From: Achromobacter arsenitoxydans SY8
GTDB lineage: Bacteria > Pseudomonadota > Gammaproteobacteria > Burkholderiales > Burkholderiaceae_B
Length of the DNA: 54,684 bases
Reading direction: 5' to 3'
Assembly: GCF_000236785.1 (NCBI RefSeq)
Contig: NZ_AGUF01000037.1
Location: forward strand, 1-54,684
The first letter of the stretch is position 1. Each line of letters opens with the position of its first letter. Position numbers and translations under genes: made by a program. The notes under the pieces are model-generated. The model had not been told where the DNA came from. It saw only the letters and a list, made by a program, of their open reading frames with translations, and did no database searches. Shown here one piece after another: positions 33,019 to 43,058 of this stretch.

Positions 33019-33954
33019 TCAGACGAGACCCTTGGCCCGCGGGTCGCGCCGCCCCAGGCGGCCCAGCAGGTGGTCGACCTCGGCCTTGGCCTGCGGGGTC
33101 AGCGCGCCGCCCGGACGGCGCTGTGCGGCGGTGGCCAGGATGCCCCGGCGCATCATCACGTATTTGCGCACCGCCAGGCCCACGCCCGGCTGCTGCTCAT
33201 AGCGCAGCAGCGGCAGGTGCGCGTCGAACAGGTCGTGCGCCTCTTCGGTCTTGCCTTCGCCCACCCATTTGACGAAGTCGCACAGCATGTCCGGGAAGCA
33301 ATAGCCGGTATTGGCGCCGTCGGCGCCGCGGGCCATCTCGTAGTCCAGGAACAGGCCGTTATTGCCGCACAGGATGGAAATGTGGCGCATCGAGCCGTCG
33401 GCCTCGAAGCGGCGCAGGGCCGAGATCTTTTCCAGGCCCGGCCAGTCCTCGTGCTTGAGCATCACGCACGATGGCAGGTCGGTCACGATGCGGCGGATGA
33501 CCGACGGCGCCATCTGCACGGAAAACGTCAGCGGATAGTCCTGCAGCACAAAGGGCACGTCGGCGCCGATGGCCTCGACCGCCTGGTGGTAGTAGGTGAC
33601 GATCTGGTCGTCGGTGCGCAGGGTATTGGGCGGCGCGATCATCACGCCGGCGGCGCCGCGGTCCATCACCTCGCGGGTCAACGTGCGCATGGACGCAAAG
33701 CCGGGGGCGGACACGCCCACCACGATAGGCAGGCCGCCTGCCTTGCCGATCACGCGCGAGGCGATTTCCAGCGATTCCGAGAAGTCCAGCTTAGGGGCTT
33801 CGCCTAGCTGGCCCAGCACGGTCAGGCCGGTGGACCCGCAAGCCAGGTAGAAATCCATCATGCGGTCGATGGACGCGTAGTCCACGGCGCCGTCCTCGAA
33901 GAACGGCGTGGGGGCGATGGGGAAGACGCCCTTGGCGTCGGCAGTCAGTTTCAT
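33019..33954 (-). CDS. Dihydrodipicolinate synthase-family aldolase/dehydratase
   Basis: 311-residue (beta/alpha)8-barrel of the DapA/N-acetylneuraminate lyase family. The Schiff-base Lys is in CVMLKHED, the Tyr of the proton relay in VLQDYPLTF, and the carboxylate-binding turn is a variant (STGLTVLGQLGEAPKL in place of GTTGE). Variation there excludes ordinary DapA; enzymes like it split or dehydrate keto-sugar acids such as dehydro-deoxy-glucarate or pyruvate-derived aldols. It lies 42 bases downstream of an SDR gene on the same strand, so oxidation followed by aldol cleavage or dehydration of a sugar acid is a sensible joint role (inference). Confidence 0.87.
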   Translation of the reverse strand: MKLTADAKGVFPIAPTPFFEDGAVDYASIDRMMDFYLACGSTGLTVLGQLGEAPKLDFSESLEIASRVIGKAGGLPIVVGVSAPGFASMRTLTREVMDRGAAGVMIAPPNTLRTDDQIVTYYHQAVEAIGADVPFVLQDYPLTFSVQMAPSVIRRIVTDLPSCVMLKHEDWPGLEKISALRRFEADGSMRHISILCGNNGLFLDYEMARGADGANTGYCFPDMLCDFVKWVGEGKTEEAHDLFDAHLPLLRYEQQPGVGLAVRKYVMMRRGILATAAQRRPGGALTPQAKAEVDHLLGRLGRRDPRAKGLV

Positions 33955-33996
33955 CGTCGATATCCTTTGATAGTGCGGTCGCGGCGCGCGCCGCGT

Positions 33997-34782
33997 TCAG
34001 ATGCTGGCGATCAGGCCGCCGTCCACGCGGATCGTCGATCCGGTAATGTAGCTGGCGCGGGCGCTGGCCAGGAAGGCGACGGCGTCGCCGTATTCGGCCG
34101 GGTCGCCGTAGCGTCCCACCGGAATGGATTCGGTGCTTTCGCGGCTGACTTCCTCTTTGCTGCGGCCTTCACGCTTGGCGCGCGCTTCGTCCAGGAAGGC
34201 GATGCGGGCGGTCGCGATGCGGCCCGGCAGCACGATGTTGGACGTGACGCCGTCCTTGCCGACTTCGCGCGCCAGCGTCTTGGACCAGCCCACCAGCGAC
34301 ATGCGCAAGGCGTTCGAAATGCCCAGGTTGGGAATCGGCGCGATCACGCCCGACGACGTGCTGGTGATGATGCGGCCCCAGCGCCGTTCGCGCATGCCGG
34401 GCAGCACGCGGTCGGTCAGCTTGATGACGGATAGCACCATGCCCTCGAAATGCTCCCGCCACAGATCGGCGGATTGGCCGGAAGAGGGCGTGGGCGGGGG
34501 ACCGCCGGTATTGTTGACCAGGATGTCGACCGGGCCCACGTTGGCTTCGATCCAGGCGACTTGACTGTCGAAGGCGTCCAGGGCGCGCAGGTCCCATTGC
34601 AGCGCATGGGCGGCCTGGCCGTCGGCCTTGATCTTGTCCGCCGTGGCCACGGCGGCTTCCAGGTTCAGGTCCGCTACCACCACCTTCGCGCCTTCCCGCG
34701 CCAGCGACGCCGCAATCGCGCCGCCCAGCCCGCCGCCGCCGCCCAGCACCAGCGCGGTCTTGTTCCCGATACCCAGATCCAT
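33997..34782 (-). CDS. Short-chain dehydrogenase/reductase without the catalytic tyrosine
   Basis: 261-residue SDR. The N-terminal cofactor motif is ALVLGGGGGLGGAIA (SDR form TGxxxGxG altered), with VDILVNNTGGPPP and a structural STSSG; the C-terminal YITGSTIRVDGG is typical. Where classical SDRs have Tyr-x-x-x-Lys this protein reads GISNALRMSL, matching a known subgroup with S-N-x-x-R. Such proteins may use other residues or not reduce at all. A strong GGAGG ribosome site precedes the ATG. First gene of the two-gene operon with the DapA-like enzyme, divergent from a LysR gene. Confidence 0.88.
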   Translation of the reverse strand: MDLGIGNKTALVLGGGGGLGGAIAASLAREGAKVVVADLNLEAAVATADKIKADGQAAHALQWDLRALDAFDSQVAWIEANVGPVDILVNNTGGPPPTPSSGQSADLWREHFEGMVLSVIKLTDRVLPGMRERRWGRIITSTSSGVIAPIPNLGISNALRMSLVGWSKTLAREVGKDGVTSNIVLPGRIATARIAFLDEARAKREGRSKEEVSRESTESIPVGRYGDPAEYGDAVAFLASARASYITGSTIRVDGGLIASI

Positions 34783-35052
34783 CTTTACCTCCACAGATTG
34801 AAAATCCGGACGGCCGGACTCTGCGCCGTCCGTCCCCATCTTGCCTGCGCCGCGGTTTGGGTGCGCTGCGCAATGGCAATCTACGGGGCTATTCTCCGTC
34901 GGCAGGGGGCGTGCCGGAAAGCGGAAAATACTCAGGCACATCATTCGTTTTATGAATGAACTTTGGAAGCTGTATTGGGAATCCGCTGCAGGTCAAGTAT
35001 GGTGTTGGCGCGGCACGGTATAGTGAGCCGGTTGAATTCATGTACTTAAAGA

Positions 35053-35955
35053 ATGAACCCGCGCCGCCTGACTCCCTCCATGTCCCTGCTGCTGGCTTTC
35101 GAAGCCAGCGCCCGCCATCTGAGCTTTACGCGGGCCGCGACCGAGCTGGCGCTGACCCAAAGCGCCGTCAGCCGGCAGGTGCAGGCGCTGGAGGATTTGC
35201 TGGAGGTTCCACTGTTCCGGCGCGAAAAGCGGCGCATTCTGCTGACCGAAGCGGGCGTCGGCTATCAGAAGGAGCTGGCGGCGGCGCTGCAGCGCATCCG
35301 CAGCGCCTCGCTGCAGGCCATTTCGCACCGCACCGGCCGCGGCGCTTTCCATCTGGCCGCGCTGCCCACGTTCACCGCAAAGTGGCTGATGCCGCGGCTC
35401 AACCGCTTCTATGCGCGCCATCCCGGCATCCTGGTGCACCTGCATTCGCGGGTGTATCGCTTTGACCTGGACCTGGCCGGCATCGACGCCGTGATTGCCG
35501 TGGGCGACGGCGATTGGCCGGGGCTGGTCCCGCACCGCTTGATGGACGAGCATGTCATTCCTGTGATCAGTCCTGAATTGGCGGCCAGTCACCCCGCGCG
35601 CCAGCCGGCCGACCTGGCCCGGCACATGCTGCTGCAGGTGGCCGCGCGCCCGGCCGTCTGGCAGCGCTGGTTCGAGGCGCACGGCTTGCCCGTGCGCTCC
35701 ATGCGCTGGGGCGCCCAGTTTGAACTGACGACGCACCTGATCCAGGCGGCCGCGTCGGGCATCGGCATCGGCCTGCTGCCCACGTTCCTGGTGGAAGACG
35801 AACTGCGGCAAGGCGTGCTGGCGCCGGCCCTGGACGAAACGTTCAGCACCGGCGCCGGATACTTCTTTCTGGCGCCGCCTGAGAAACTGGCAATCCCGGC
35901 GGTGGCTGCGTTCCGGGATTGGCTGCTGGAAGAGAGTGCCGGCGCGCCGGGCTGA
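35053..35955 (+). CDS. LysR-family regulator (GcvA-like)
   Basis: 300-residue LysR protein. MNPRRLTPSMSLLLAFEASARHLSFTRAATELALTQSAVSRQ is typical of the GcvA/TrpI-like subgroup, followed by the effector domain (FHLAALPTFTAKWLMPRLNRFYARHPGI, AAASGIGIGLLPTFLVEDEL). Divergent from the SDR/DapA-like operon across 270 bp, which it probably regulates. Ends one base before the stop codon of the IclR gene on the other strand. Confidence 0.9.
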   Translation: MNPRRLTPSMSLLLAFEASARHLSFTRAATELALTQSAVSRQVQALEDLLEVPLFRREKRRILLTEAGVGYQKELAAALQRIRSASLQAISHRTGRGAFHLAALPTFTAKWLMPRLNRFYARHPGILVHLHSRVYRFDLDLAGIDAVIAVGDGDWPGLVPHRLMDEHVIPVISPELAASHPARQPADLARHMLLQVAARPAVWQRWFEAHGLPVRSMRWGAQFELTTHLIQAAASGIGIGLLPTFLVEDELRQGVLAPALDETFSTGAGYFFLAPPEKLAIPAVAAFRDWLLEESAGAPG

Positions 35956-35956
35956 T

Positions 35957-36811
35957 TCAGGCCTTGCGTCCCGTTAGGCCTGGGGGCTGCGCGTGCAGGT
36001 CGCGGGCCGCGCCGCCGCCATAGGGAGCCAGCGGGCGCGGCGTGGGTGGCGAGTTTGAAATCTGCCGCGCCGTTTCCAGCATCATCGGGATGAAACGCGC
36101 TATGGCCCGTTTCGCGGTCCACTTGCTAGCCGAAACCGAAAGTTGCAGGCCCGCCACCACGCGCTGGCTCAGGTCGTGGATGGGCACGGCCAGCGCCAAG
36201 TCGCCGCGGTAGTATTCCTCGACGCAGCAGGCGTACCCCTGTTCGCGCGATATGCGCACCTGTTCCATCAGCGCATCCACGTCGGTCAGCGTGTTCGGCG
36301 TGTACTTCACGCGTTCGCACTCGGCGAGCGTGGCGTACGCATCTTCGTCGCTCATTCCCGCCAGGTAGACGCGCCCGGTGGAAGAGCAGTACATCGGGAT
36401 GCGGCGGCCCACCGGCATGTGCACCAGGAGGCGCAGCGGGCTGGGAAACCGGCCAATGTAGATCATGTCTTGTCCGGCCGGTTCGGCCAGGTTGACCGTT
36501 TCGCCCGCGTTGCGGTTTAGCTCGAGCAGGAAGGGGTTGGCGCGGTCTAGCAGCGGATGGGATTCCAGGTAGCGGCAGCCCGTGTCAAGCGTGCGCGACG
36601 ACAGCGAATAGCGCTTGGTGACCGGATCCTTGTTGAGCAGGCCCAGCGCTTCCAGTGTGAAGGCGAAGCGCTGCGCTGCGCTGCGGGTGATGCCGGCCGC
36701 TGCGGCGATGTCCGGCAGGCTCATGGACGCGCGTTCGGCCGTGAAGGCGTCCAGCACCGCAATACCGGTTGCCAGCGATTGCACATACAGCGAAGAAGTT
36801 TCCGGATTCAT
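35957..36811 (-). CDS. IclR-family transcriptional regulator
   Basis: 284-residue IclR regulator. The winged helix covers about residues 10-70 (SLATGIAVLDAFTAERASMSLPDIAAAAGITRSAAQRF, GLLNKDPVTKRYSLSSRTLDTG), and the effector domain includes MPVGRRIPMYCSSTGRVYLAGM and EQGYACCVEEYYRGDLALAVPIHD. The C-terminus is extended and proline-rich. It is divergent from the amino-acid transporter/oxidase operon, separated by 322 bp that contains a strong promoter and an inverted repeat, so it most likely represses or activates that operon. The start is uncertain: the ATG has no good ribosome site. Confidence 0.9.
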   Translation of the reverse strand: MNPETSSLYVQSLATGIAVLDAFTAERASMSLPDIAAAAGITRSAAQRFAFTLEALGLLNKDPVTKRYSLSSRTLDTGCRYLESHPLLDRANPFLLELNRNAGETVNLAEPAGQDMIYIGRFPSPLRLLVHMPVGRRIPMYCSSTGRVYLAGMSDEDAYATLAECERVKYTPNTLTDVDALMEQVRISREQGYACCVEEYYRGDLALAVPIHDLSQRVVAGLQLSVSASKWTAKRAIARFIPMMLETARQISNSPPTPRPLAPYGGGAARDLHAQPPGLTGRKA

Positions 36812-36986
36812 TGGGGGCGGGCGGCTGCGGCCGCCGTTTACAAATGGCGATATGCACAGATTGCATTCCAATGCGCTTGAATGCAAGAAAAATGCACCCT
36901 GAATCACTAGGTTTCCTGCGAAAAATCATACGGCGATTTGGGGAAAACCCTTAATTAGTAAGACCTTATGGGTGGGTTGACCCGTG

Positions 36987-37016
36987 TTGACAGCCTTTGC
37001 TCGTAGCGCTTATAAA
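36987..37016 (+). promoter_or_regulatory. Strong sigma70-like promoter for the amino-acid transport operon
   Basis: A perfect TTGACA is followed after 18 bases by TATAAA (five of six -10 bases). It sits about 118 bases before the binding-protein start and within the 322-bp gap between the IclR gene and the operon; the rest of the gap holds no open gene. Confidence 0.65.
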
Positions 37017-37024
37017 ATCTACAT

Positions 37025-37042
37025 GCGATATAGACATATCGC
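37025..37042. promoter_or_regulatory. Inverted repeat at the predicted transcription start, candidate IclR operator
   Basis: GCGATAT-AGAC-ATATCGC, two perfect 7-bp arms around four bases, starts nine bases after the -10 element. A regulator bound here would overlap the start point, fitting repression by the divergent IclR protein. Confidence 0.55.
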
Positions 37043-37133
37043 TATTCGATACGATAATGCGCGCCAAAGCGGGACGAAATCGAACGTCCAACCGACGTGC
37101 CGGCGCGCGATTCCGGCTTCCAAGGGGATTCCG

Positions 37134-37889
37134 ATGCTGCACAAAACACTGAAATCGTTGTTGGCGACGGCGCTGTGCGCTGCCGCGCTCTCGGGTGCGC
37201 ATGCCCAGACCGTCAAGGTCGGCGCCACGCCCACGGCGGTGCCCTTCAACTTCCTGGACCCGAAGACCAACACGCTGAAGGGCGTGATGATCGACATCGC
37301 TGATGCGGTCGGCAAGAAAGCCGGCTTCGCCCCGGAAGTGATGCCCATCCCGTTCGCCTCGCTGGTGCCGGCGCTTCAGACGAACAAGATCGACATGATC
37401 GCGTCGGCATTCGCCAAGACACCGCAGCGGGCCGAAGTCGTCGATTTCACGCAGATCGTGCTCGAGTACGGCGAAGCCCTGATCGTGCCGGACAAGGACA
37501 AAGCCGACTACAAAAGCATCGCCGACCTCAAGGGCAAGACCGTGGGCGTCCAGATCGGGACCCTCTACGTTGAACCCCTCAAGTCCGCCCCGGGCCTGAA
37601 GGAAGTCAAGATGTACGAGACCATGGCCGACCTGGTGCGCGACGTCGCGCTCGGCCGCTTGGACGCCGCCTTTGGCGACGGTCCGGTGATCTCGTACCAG
37701 GTGCGCACCCAGGGTGTGCGCAACGTGCGCTACGTCGACAGCTACCAGCCGGCCATGCCGACCAACATCGCGCTGGCGGTGCGCAAGGGCGACGCCGACC
37801 GCGTCAAGCAGCTCAACGCCGCTATCGACGCGCTCAAGCAGGACGGCACCATTGCCGACATCATGAAGAAGTGGGGCGTCACGCACTGA
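37134..37889 (+). CDS. Polar amino-acid ABC transporter substrate-binding protein
   Basis: 251-residue periplasmic receptor (type II, GlnH/HisJ-like). Signal peptide cleaved after SGAHA, then VKVGATPTAVPFNFLDPKT, LKGVMIDIADAVGKKAGF, VPALQTNKIDMIASAFAKTPQRAEVVDFT and ADLKGKTVGVQIGT, with a C-terminal NAAIDALKQDGTIADIMKKWGV. The usual ligand-contacting Arg in the S-x-x-x-T-x-x-R stretch is present (FAKTPQRAEV). AAGGGGA precedes the ATG. First gene of the IclR-controlled operon; ligand probably a cationic or N-substituted amino acid that the two downstream oxidases can attack. Confidence 0.92.
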   Translation: MLHKTLKSLLATALCAAALSGAHAQTVKVGATPTAVPFNFLDPKTNTLKGVMIDIADAVGKKAGFAPEVMPIPFASLVPALQTNKIDMIASAFAKTPQRAEVVDFTQIVLEYGEALIVPDKDKADYKSIADLKGKTVGVQIGTLYVEPLKSAPGLKEVKMYETMADLVRDVALGRLDAAFGDGPVISYQVRTQGVRNVRYVDSYQPAMPTNIALAVRKGDADRVKQLNAAIDALKQDGTIADIMKKWGVTH

Positions 37890-37946
37890 TCCCGCGTGCC
37901 GCGCGGCCTGGCCGGCGCGGCGCACAGCCAAACAGGGTTTCCCAAG

Positions 37947-38602
37947 ATGTTCCAATCTTTCTTCAGTGACGCCCAGGAGTTCTTCCCGGTGCTGATGCAG
38001 GGGGTGATGACCACCATCGCCATCACTGCTGCGGCCTTGGTGATCGCCACGGCGCTGGGCCTGTTCTGGGCCCTGCTGCGGGTCAGCGGCATTGCGCCGC
38101 TGTCGCATGCCAGCCGCATCCTGACCAACCTTATCCGCGGCGTGCCGATTATCGTCGTGCTGTTCTACATGTACTTTGTGCTGCCCGAGGCCGGCGTCAG
38201 CCTGACCGCATTCCAGGCCGGCGCGCTGGGCCTGGGCGTGGCGTACTCCTCCTACATGTCCGAGGTCTTCCGCGCCGGCATCGACGCGGTAGATCTCGGT
38301 CAGTTCGAGGCGGCCCAATCGCTGGGCATGTCGCGCGCCAAGCTGATGCGCCGCGTGGTGCTGCCACAGGCCTTCAAGGTGGCGCTGCCGCCTTACGGCA
38401 ACAACGTGGTCATGATGCTCAAGGACTCCTCGCAGACGGCGGTGATCACCGTGGTCGAGCTGTCCATGCAGAGCAAGCTGATCGCCTCGGCCACCTTCAA
38501 GAGCGCCACCATCTTCACGCTGGTCGCGCTGATGTATCTGGCCATGAGCCTGCCCATGATGTATTTCATCGGCAAACTCGAACGCCGCCTGGGACGCCGC
38601 CA

Positions 38603-38606
<4 letters not shown>
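37947..38606 (+). CDS. Amino-acid ABC transporter permease
   Basis: 219-residue inner-membrane permease (HisM/GlnP type) with about five helices. The family signature is [21 protein letters not shown] early on, and the cytoplasmic EAA loop [24 protein letters not shown] contacts the ATPase. It is the only permease in the operon, so it would work as a homodimer. Its stop overlaps the ATPase start (ATGA). Confidence 0.93.
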
Positions 38607-39334
<728 letters not shown>

Positions 39335-39344
39335 CGCCGGCGCC

Positions 39345-40643
39345 ATGAATAACGATCTGTTTTCGCCCGTGGCGTCGCTGTGGGCCGCCACCACGCCGCC
39401 GCGCCCCGCGTCGCCGGCGCTGGCCCGTCCGCTGAACGTCGACGCTGCCGTGGTCGGCGGCGGCGTCACCGGTCTGTCGGCCGCGCTGCACCTGGCGCAG
39501 GCCGGGTTCAGCGTCGCGCTGTTCGAATCATACGAAGTGGCGCACCGCGCCTCCGGCCGTAATGGCGGCCAGGTGGTGCCTGGCGTCAAGCCCGGGCCCG
39601 AGGCCCTGATACGCCGGTTCGGTTCCGACGCCGCCGCGCGCATGATGCGCTTTGCCTATGGCAATGCGGACTACCTGTTCGACCTGATCGAGCGCCTGCG
39701 CATCGACTGCGCGCCCACGCGCAACGGCTGGATCCAGGGCGCGTTCTCGGCCGCCTCCGGCGACTACGTCAAGCGCCGGGCAAGCGAACTGAACGCGCAT
39801 GGCGGCGATGTCGAGTATCTGGATTTCGATGCGATGCGCGCGGCCACGGGCTCGTCGTTCTGGCCGGCCGGCCTGCGGGAGAAGCGCGCCGGCTCTGTAC
39901 ATCCGCTGGCGTTCTCGCGCGGACTGGCGCGCGCGGCCGTGGAGGCAGGCGCGGCGATCCATGACCACTCGCAGGTGTCGGCCATAGCGCCTGACACCGG
40001 CGGTGGGGCCACGCTGACCGTCAACGGCATCGCGGTCAAGGCGCGCCACGTGGTGCTGGCCACGGACGCCTACACCGACCGGCTTTGGCCGGCGGTGGCG
40101 CAGTCCTACGTCAACGTGGCCAGCGCGCAGATAGCCACCGACCCGCTGCCGGTGTCACTACAGCAGCAATTGATGCCGCTGCGCGCCGGCGTTTCGGAAA
40201 CGCGCAAGATCACCTACTACTGTCGCATTGATCCGGAAGGCCGCTTCGTCATCGGCGGTCGCGGCCATTCCTCCGAACGGCTGGACCCTTCCACCAGCGA
40301 CCAGCTCCGGCGTGCGGCGGTGGCGCGTTTCCCGCAGCTTGCCGACGTGTCCTGGCGCCACGGCTGGGCGTGCCGGGTGGGCATGACCATGGACGACCTG
40401 CCGCACATGCATCGGCTGGCGCCGGGCATCTGGACGGCCTACGGCTATTGTGGGCGGGGCGTGGCCATGGGCACGGCGCTGGGCCGGGTGCTCACGGACG
40501 CGGTTCGCGGCGTGCCGCTGGACAAGCTTGATTACCCCGTCACACCTGTCGGGCGCATGCCGTTCTATCCGGCGCGGCAGTTTGGCGCCGCGCTGGCCAT
40601 CAACTGGTACCGCCTGCGCGACGCGCTGGGCTACCCCGCATGA
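39345..40643 (+). CDS. FAD-dependent amine/amino-acid oxidoreductase (PuuB-like)
   Basis: 432-residue flavoprotein of the DAO family close in style to gamma-glutamylputrescine oxidase. N-terminal motifs are SLWAATTPP, the FAD dinucleotide site AAVVGGGVTGLSAALHLAQAG, and EVAHRASGRNGGQVVPG; the central region has KARHVVLATDAYTDRLWP; the C-terminal GYCGRGVAMGTALGRVL binds the flavin. It oxidises a C-N bond with release of an amine or aldehyde. Second enzyme type in the IclR operon; weak ribosome site, so translation may be coupled to the ATPase gene ten bases upstream. Confidence 0.9.
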   Translation: MNNDLFSPVASLWAATTPPRPASPALARPLNVDAAVVGGGVTGLSAALHLAQAGFSVALFESYEVAHRASGRNGGQVVPGVKPGPEALIRRFGSDAAARMMRFAYGNADYLFDLIERLRIDCAPTRNGWIQGAFSAASGDYVKRRASELNAHGGDVEYLDFDAMRAATGSSFWPAGLREKRAGSVHPLAFSRGLARAAVEAGAAIHDHSQVSAIAPDTGGGATLTVNGIAVKARHVVLATDAYTDRLWPAVAQSYVNVASAQIATDPLPVSLQQQLMPLRAGVSETRKITYYCRIDPEGRFVIGGRGHSSERLDPSTSDQLRRAAVARFPQLADVSWRHGWACRVGMTMDDLPHMHRLAPGIWTAYGYCGRGVAMGTALGRVLTDAVRGVPLDKLDYPVTPVGRMPFYPARQFGAALAINWYRLRDALGYPA

Positions 40644-40665
40644 ACGTCGCCATTCATCAATCGTC

Positions 40666-41934
40666 ATGACTACTGAAACGCAGTTTCCCGCCACCGTCGA
40701 CGTGGCGGTCATCGGCGGCGGCATCATCGGCGCCAGCACGGCGCTCGCGCTGGCGCGGGCCGGCGTGCGCACCGCGCTGTTCGAAAAAGGCACGCTCGCG
40801 TGCGAGCAGTCCTCGCGTAACTGGGGGTGGGTGCGCACGCTGGGCCGCGACATGCCGGAAGTTCCGCTGGCCGTGCGGGCACACCAGCTCTGGACCGACA
40901 TCCAGGCTCGGGTCGAAGTCGGCTACCGCCGCAACGGGCTGGTGTACCTGCACGAGAACGAGGCGGACGCGGCCGCCAACGAAACTTGGCTGCGCGAGGC
41001 GCGCGCTCACGGAGTCCAGGCGGAAATGCTGGGACGCGACGCGGCGCTGCGCCTCCTGCCGCAGTCGGAACGCGCCTGGACAGGCGGCATGTACAGCGCC
41101 GGCGACGGCGTTGCCGAGCCTCAGATCGCGACGCAGGGCGTTGCGGCGCTGGCGCGCGAGGCTGGCGCGATGATTTACGAAGGTTGCGCCGTGCGCGGCG
41201 TGGAAAAGACGGCCGGCCGGGTCGACACTGTTATCACCGAACGCGGCGCCGTGCGCGCGCAGGCCGTGCTGGTGGCGGCGGGCGGATGGTCGCGCCTGTT
41301 TTGCGGCAACCTGGGCGTGGAGTTCCCGCAGCTCAAGGTGCGCGGGTCGGCCCTGCGCACCGAACCCTTCGATGCTGGCGTGTCGCTAGCCATCAATGGC
41401 AAGGATTTCACGGTGCGCAAACGCGCCGACGGCGGCTACACGGTGTCGCAATTTTCCGCGTCGCTGGCTGAGATAGTGCCAGACAGCTTCCGCCTCATGG
41501 GCAAGTTCCTGCGCACCTGGATCGCCAACAATGCGCTGGTCCGGTTGCGGTTCGGCCCGCGCTTCTTCGAAGAACTGGCCATTCCCCGCCATTTTCCGGC
41601 CGACCGAGAAACGCCATATGAGCGCTGCCGGGTCCTTGACCCGGCGCCGTATGCGCGCGGCATCGACCAAGCCTGGAACCGGCTGGTGCACGCTTTCCCG
41701 GTATTCCGCCAGACGCGTGTCGCGCAATCCTGGGGCGGCTACATCGACGTGACGCCCGACGCCATGCCCGTCATGGCGCCTATCACGCAGGCGCCGGGAC
41801 TGTTCCTGGCGTCGGGATTCTCGGGGCATGGATTCGGCATCGGACCGGCGGTGGGCGAGACCATGGCGGCGCTTATCCAGGGCAAGCAGGCGCCCGTGGA
41901 TGTGCGGCCGTTCCGGTTGGAGCGGTATGCGTGA
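40666..41934 (+). CDS. FAD-dependent oxidoreductase (D-amino-acid oxidase/dehydrogenase family)
   Basis: 422-residue DAO-family flavoprotein, related to but distinct from the preceding one. FAD site: VDVAVIGGGIIGASTALALARAGV, then LACEQSSRNWGWVRTLGRD, a DadA/SoxB-like substrate region (GVAEPQIATQGVAALAREAGAMIYEGCAV), and C-terminal FLASGFSGHGFGIGPAVGETMA. Likely oxidises an imported D- or N-methyl amino acid. The two oxidases in one operon could act on successive intermediates or on related substrates. Convergent with the Bug operon; a long-arm hairpin lies between. Confidence 0.9.
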   Translation: MTTETQFPATVDVAVIGGGIIGASTALALARAGVRTALFEKGTLACEQSSRNWGWVRTLGRDMPEVPLAVRAHQLWTDIQARVEVGYRRNGLVYLHENEADAAANETWLREARAHGVQAEMLGRDAALRLLPQSERAWTGGMYSAGDGVAEPQIATQGVAALAREAGAMIYEGCAVRGVEKTAGRVDTVITERGAVRAQAVLVAAGGWSRLFCGNLGVEFPQLKVRGSALRTEPFDAGVSLAINGKDFTVRKRADGGYTVSQFSASLAEIVPDSFRLMGKFLRTWIANNALVRLRFGPRFFEELAIPRHFPADRETPYERCRVLDPAPYARGIDQAWNRLVHAFPVFRQTRVAQSWGGYIDVTPDAMPVMAPITQAPGLFLASGFSGHGFGIGPAVGETMAALIQGKQAPVDVRPFRLERYA

Positions 41935-41958
41935 CGTTGGATAGGGGCGCCGCATTTG

Positions 41959-41993
41959 GGCCCGGGAATTTTGCTCGCGGCCGGTCCCGGGCC
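41959..41993. terminator. Inverted repeat between convergent operons
   Basis: GGCCCGGGA and TCCCGGGCC, nine-base arms with a 17-base spacer containing TTTT, lie between two facing stop codons. It could end transcripts from both sides. Confidence 0.45.
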
Positions 41994-42001
41994 AGCAACC
42001 A

Positions 42002-42976
42002 TCACTCCGGCTGTATCCCCGCCTCCTTCACCACCTTGCCCCATTTATTCAGATCCGACTGGATCAGCGCCGCATAGTCCTGCGGCGTGCCGCCCTGGAC
42101 CTCGATGCCCGCCGCTTCGAGTTTGGCGCGCACCGCGGGCTGCTTCAGCGCCGCGTTGATTTCGGTGTTGAGCTTCGCAATGATTTCCTTGGGCGTGCCA
42201 GCTGGGGCCAGGAAGCCGCCGTTGGTGTTGGCGTCGTAGTTCTTGAATCCCTGTTCCTGCGCGGTGGGCACGTCGGGCAGCGCCTTGGCGCGATTGGCGG
42301 TAGAGATCGCGACGGCGCGAACGTTGCCGGCCTTGACCTGTTCCTGCATGGCGCTGAGCGTGTCGATGTACAGCACCGTGCGGCCGGCGAGCAGGTCGGG
42401 GTGGGCGGCAGACGACCCCTTGTACGGGATCAGCAGCATGGGCGCGCCGCTGACCATGCGGAACATCTCGGCCGCCATTTCCTGCGCGCTGCCGCGGCCG
42501 GACGTTGCGACCTTGGCGTCGTCGGGATGGGCCTTCATCCAGTCCACCAGTTCAGGCAGCGTCTTGGCGGGGATCTTCGGGTAGACCGAGAACACGAGCG
42601 GGATCTCGTGGGTGTAGACGATGGGCTCGAAGCTCTTCTGCGGGTCCCAACCAAGGTTTTTGAACAGGAACTTGTTGATGTTGTGGCTGCCGCCCACGAT
42701 GCCGATGGTGTAGCCGTCGGGCTTGGCGTTGGCCAAGAGGGCGGTGCCCAGGTTGTTGGACGCGCCGGGACGGTTGTCTACGATCACCGGCTGCCCCAGC
42801 GAGGCGGACAGTTTTTCGCCGACGACGCGGGCGATCATGTCGATCCCGCCGCCCGGCGGCGCGGGGACGATGATGCTGATGGGGCGGGCGGGGTAGCTCT
42901 GCGCCGCGGCCAGGCCGGGCATGGCGGCAAGGGCCGCCGTGAAGGCCAGGGTCCTGGCCAGCGTGGTGAGGGTCAT
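42002..42976 (-). CDS. Bug/TctC-family tripartite tricarboxylate transporter receptor
   Basis: 324-residue periplasmic receptor, the third of its family in the window. Signal peptide cleaved after LAAAQ, followed by SYPARPISIIVPAPPGGGID, VIVDNRPGASNNLGTALLA, AKPDGYTIGIVGGS, LLIPYKGSSAAHPDLLAGRTVLYID and ALPDVPTAQEQG. I start at the ATG with AAGGAG upstream rather than the one 21 bases earlier. No TctA/TctB genes nearby. Last gene of the operon headed by the hydroxyacid dehydrogenase, so its ligand is probably the hydroxy- or keto-acid precursor of that pathway. Confidence 0.92.
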   Translation of the reverse strand: MTLTTLARTLAFTAALAAMPGLAAAQSYPARPISIIVPAPPGGGIDMIARVVGEKLSASLGQPVIVDNRPGASNNLGTALLANAKPDGYTIGIVGGSHNINKFLFKNLGWDPQKSFEPIVYTHEIPLVFSVYPKIPAKTLPELVDWMKAHPDDAKVATSGRGSAQEMAAEMFRMVSGAPMLLIPYKGSSAAHPDLLAGRTVLYIDTLSAMQEQVKAGNVRAVAISTANRAKALPDVPTAQEQGFKNYDANTNGGFLAPAGTPKEIIAKLNTEINAALKQPAVRAKLEAAGIEVQGGTPQDYAALIQSDLNKWGKVVKEAGIQPE

Positions 42977-43058
42977 GCTTGTCTCCTTGGTGGTCAACTT
43001 CTGTCAACTCTGTGAAGCGCCCGCGGGTGTGCTGGACCCCGAGGCGCGGCATGGGGCC

